This document shows positions 32,905 to 33,344 of a DNA stretch of 33,344 bases, piece by piece. The position numbers and the translations under genes are program-made. This stretch comes from Peribacillus cavernae (GTDB lineage Bacteria > Bacillota > Bacilli > Bacillales > DSM-1321). Under the pieces are notes generated by a model that was not told where the DNA came from, did no database searches, and worked only from the letters and a program-made list of their open reading frames with translations. The DNA is taken from the NCBI RefSeq assembly GCF_003989135.1, contig NZ_RYZZ01000012.1, forward strand, positions 1 to 33,344, read 5' to 3'. The stretch's first letter is position 1; the number at the start of each line of letters is the position of its first letter.

Positions 32905-33344
32905 TACATAACAAGGAAAGAATGTACATTTCACGGAAAATGATAGAAAGGTCCTGACTTTAAAATGGACGGTACAGAATTTTTGTTTTTTTTTGGCCCA
33001 TACAACATACTCCGTTTGATCATATGAATGGCGAATGATAAATAATATTCTTGCAGTGAATGAAGTGAATGCCTGAGTTGATTTTCTGCCGGAATTACCC
33101 GGAGCTGTCGAAAAGAGCCGATAATCAATAATCAGCGAAAAAAAGGAAAGATGGTCGGGTCAAATGGCAAAAAAGCATTTCTGAAAAATTGTCAGAGTCT
33201 GATCAAGACCTGCGAAATGTAAGGTTAATATTGGCTGGCACAACATTGCTATGGAAAAAGACAGAGAGCCAAATCAATCACTCTCTGCCTCTATTAATCT
33301 TTCGACAATTTTCGGGTGGGTCGAGTAGGAGGGAACCTTTCTGC
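32905..33344. other. Unassigned right-edge sequence
   Basis: About 440 bases with no supported gene. Short open frames lack ribosome sites and show no known motif. The last about 60 bases (TCGGGTGGGTCGAGTAGGAG region) are more GC-rich and may belong to a feature cut by the window edge. Confidence 0.4.

Overview
The window looks like a chromosomal segment of a low-GC Bacillaceae bacterium (Bacillus/Priestia/Neobacillus-like). I judge this from AGGAGG-type ribosome binding sites, TTG/GTG starts, a guanine riboswitch, rRNA-type tandem promoters, and close likeness to Bacillus subtilis proteins (PtsG, PbuG, GuaA, YebA/YeaD/YeaC, YeeI, YoaS/YozG/YoaT, BpsB). All identifications come from reading the sequence and recalling families; no search was run.

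Layout. (1) 1-317: tandem promoters and a boxA leader of an rRNA operon that runs off the left edge on the minus strand, then the ptsG terminator. (2) 318-10233, minus strand: core genes. These are ptsG (glucose PTS IICBA), pbuG (guanine/hypoxanthine permease), guaA behind a guanine riboswitch with an overlapping terminator, and a translationally coupled trio moxR - DUF58 - transglutaminase-like membrane protein. (3) 10362-21910: a catabolic locus. A seven-gene minus-strand set reads ALDH - Fe-ADH - Fe-ADH - MFS carrier - succinate-semialdehyde dehydrogenase - L-2-hydroxyglutarate oxidase - AEC carrier and ends in a strong terminator. Divergent from it are a GntR/FCD regulator and an AllD-like (ureidoglycolate dehydrogenase) gene. 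The divergent region carries repeated AT-rich near-palindromes that are probably regulator sites. I know no described pathway that combines these enzymes; this is the best candidate here for an undescribed system.

(4) 21906-27210: a decaying accessory zone around a few intact genes (yeeI-type YebC regulator, a 39-aa basic small protein, a MerR-like/coiled-coil protein, bpsB). It holds remnants of a transporter, a WXG100 (EsxA/YukE) protein, a duplicated HTH gene, a formylglycine-generating-enzyme-like gene, an SRPBCC gene, a frameshifted arsR, and a type III polyketide synthase that has lost its catalytic middle. (5) 27620-29312: an intact yoaS-yozG-yoaT-like operon with its own terminator. 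(6) 29447-33344: mobile-element debris. It includes an integrase remnant lacking half of its catalytic domain, next to a 16-bp sequence identical to a groEL 3' end (a likely attachment core), and a caspase-like protease gene with two single-base frameshifts at A-runs and a 5' end cut off by an IS3-type transposase fragment. A second, related IS3-type remnant follows; both IS remnants carry a long perfect hairpin after the transposase.

How it works together: the left half handles sugar uptake and purine supply (GuaA makes GMP, PbuG salvages guanine/hypoxanthine, and the riboswitch should shut both off when guanine is high). The middle half probably takes up and oxidises one alcohol or hydroxy-acid substrate through aldehydes to central metabolites. 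The right half is mostly the record of repeated insertion and deletion.
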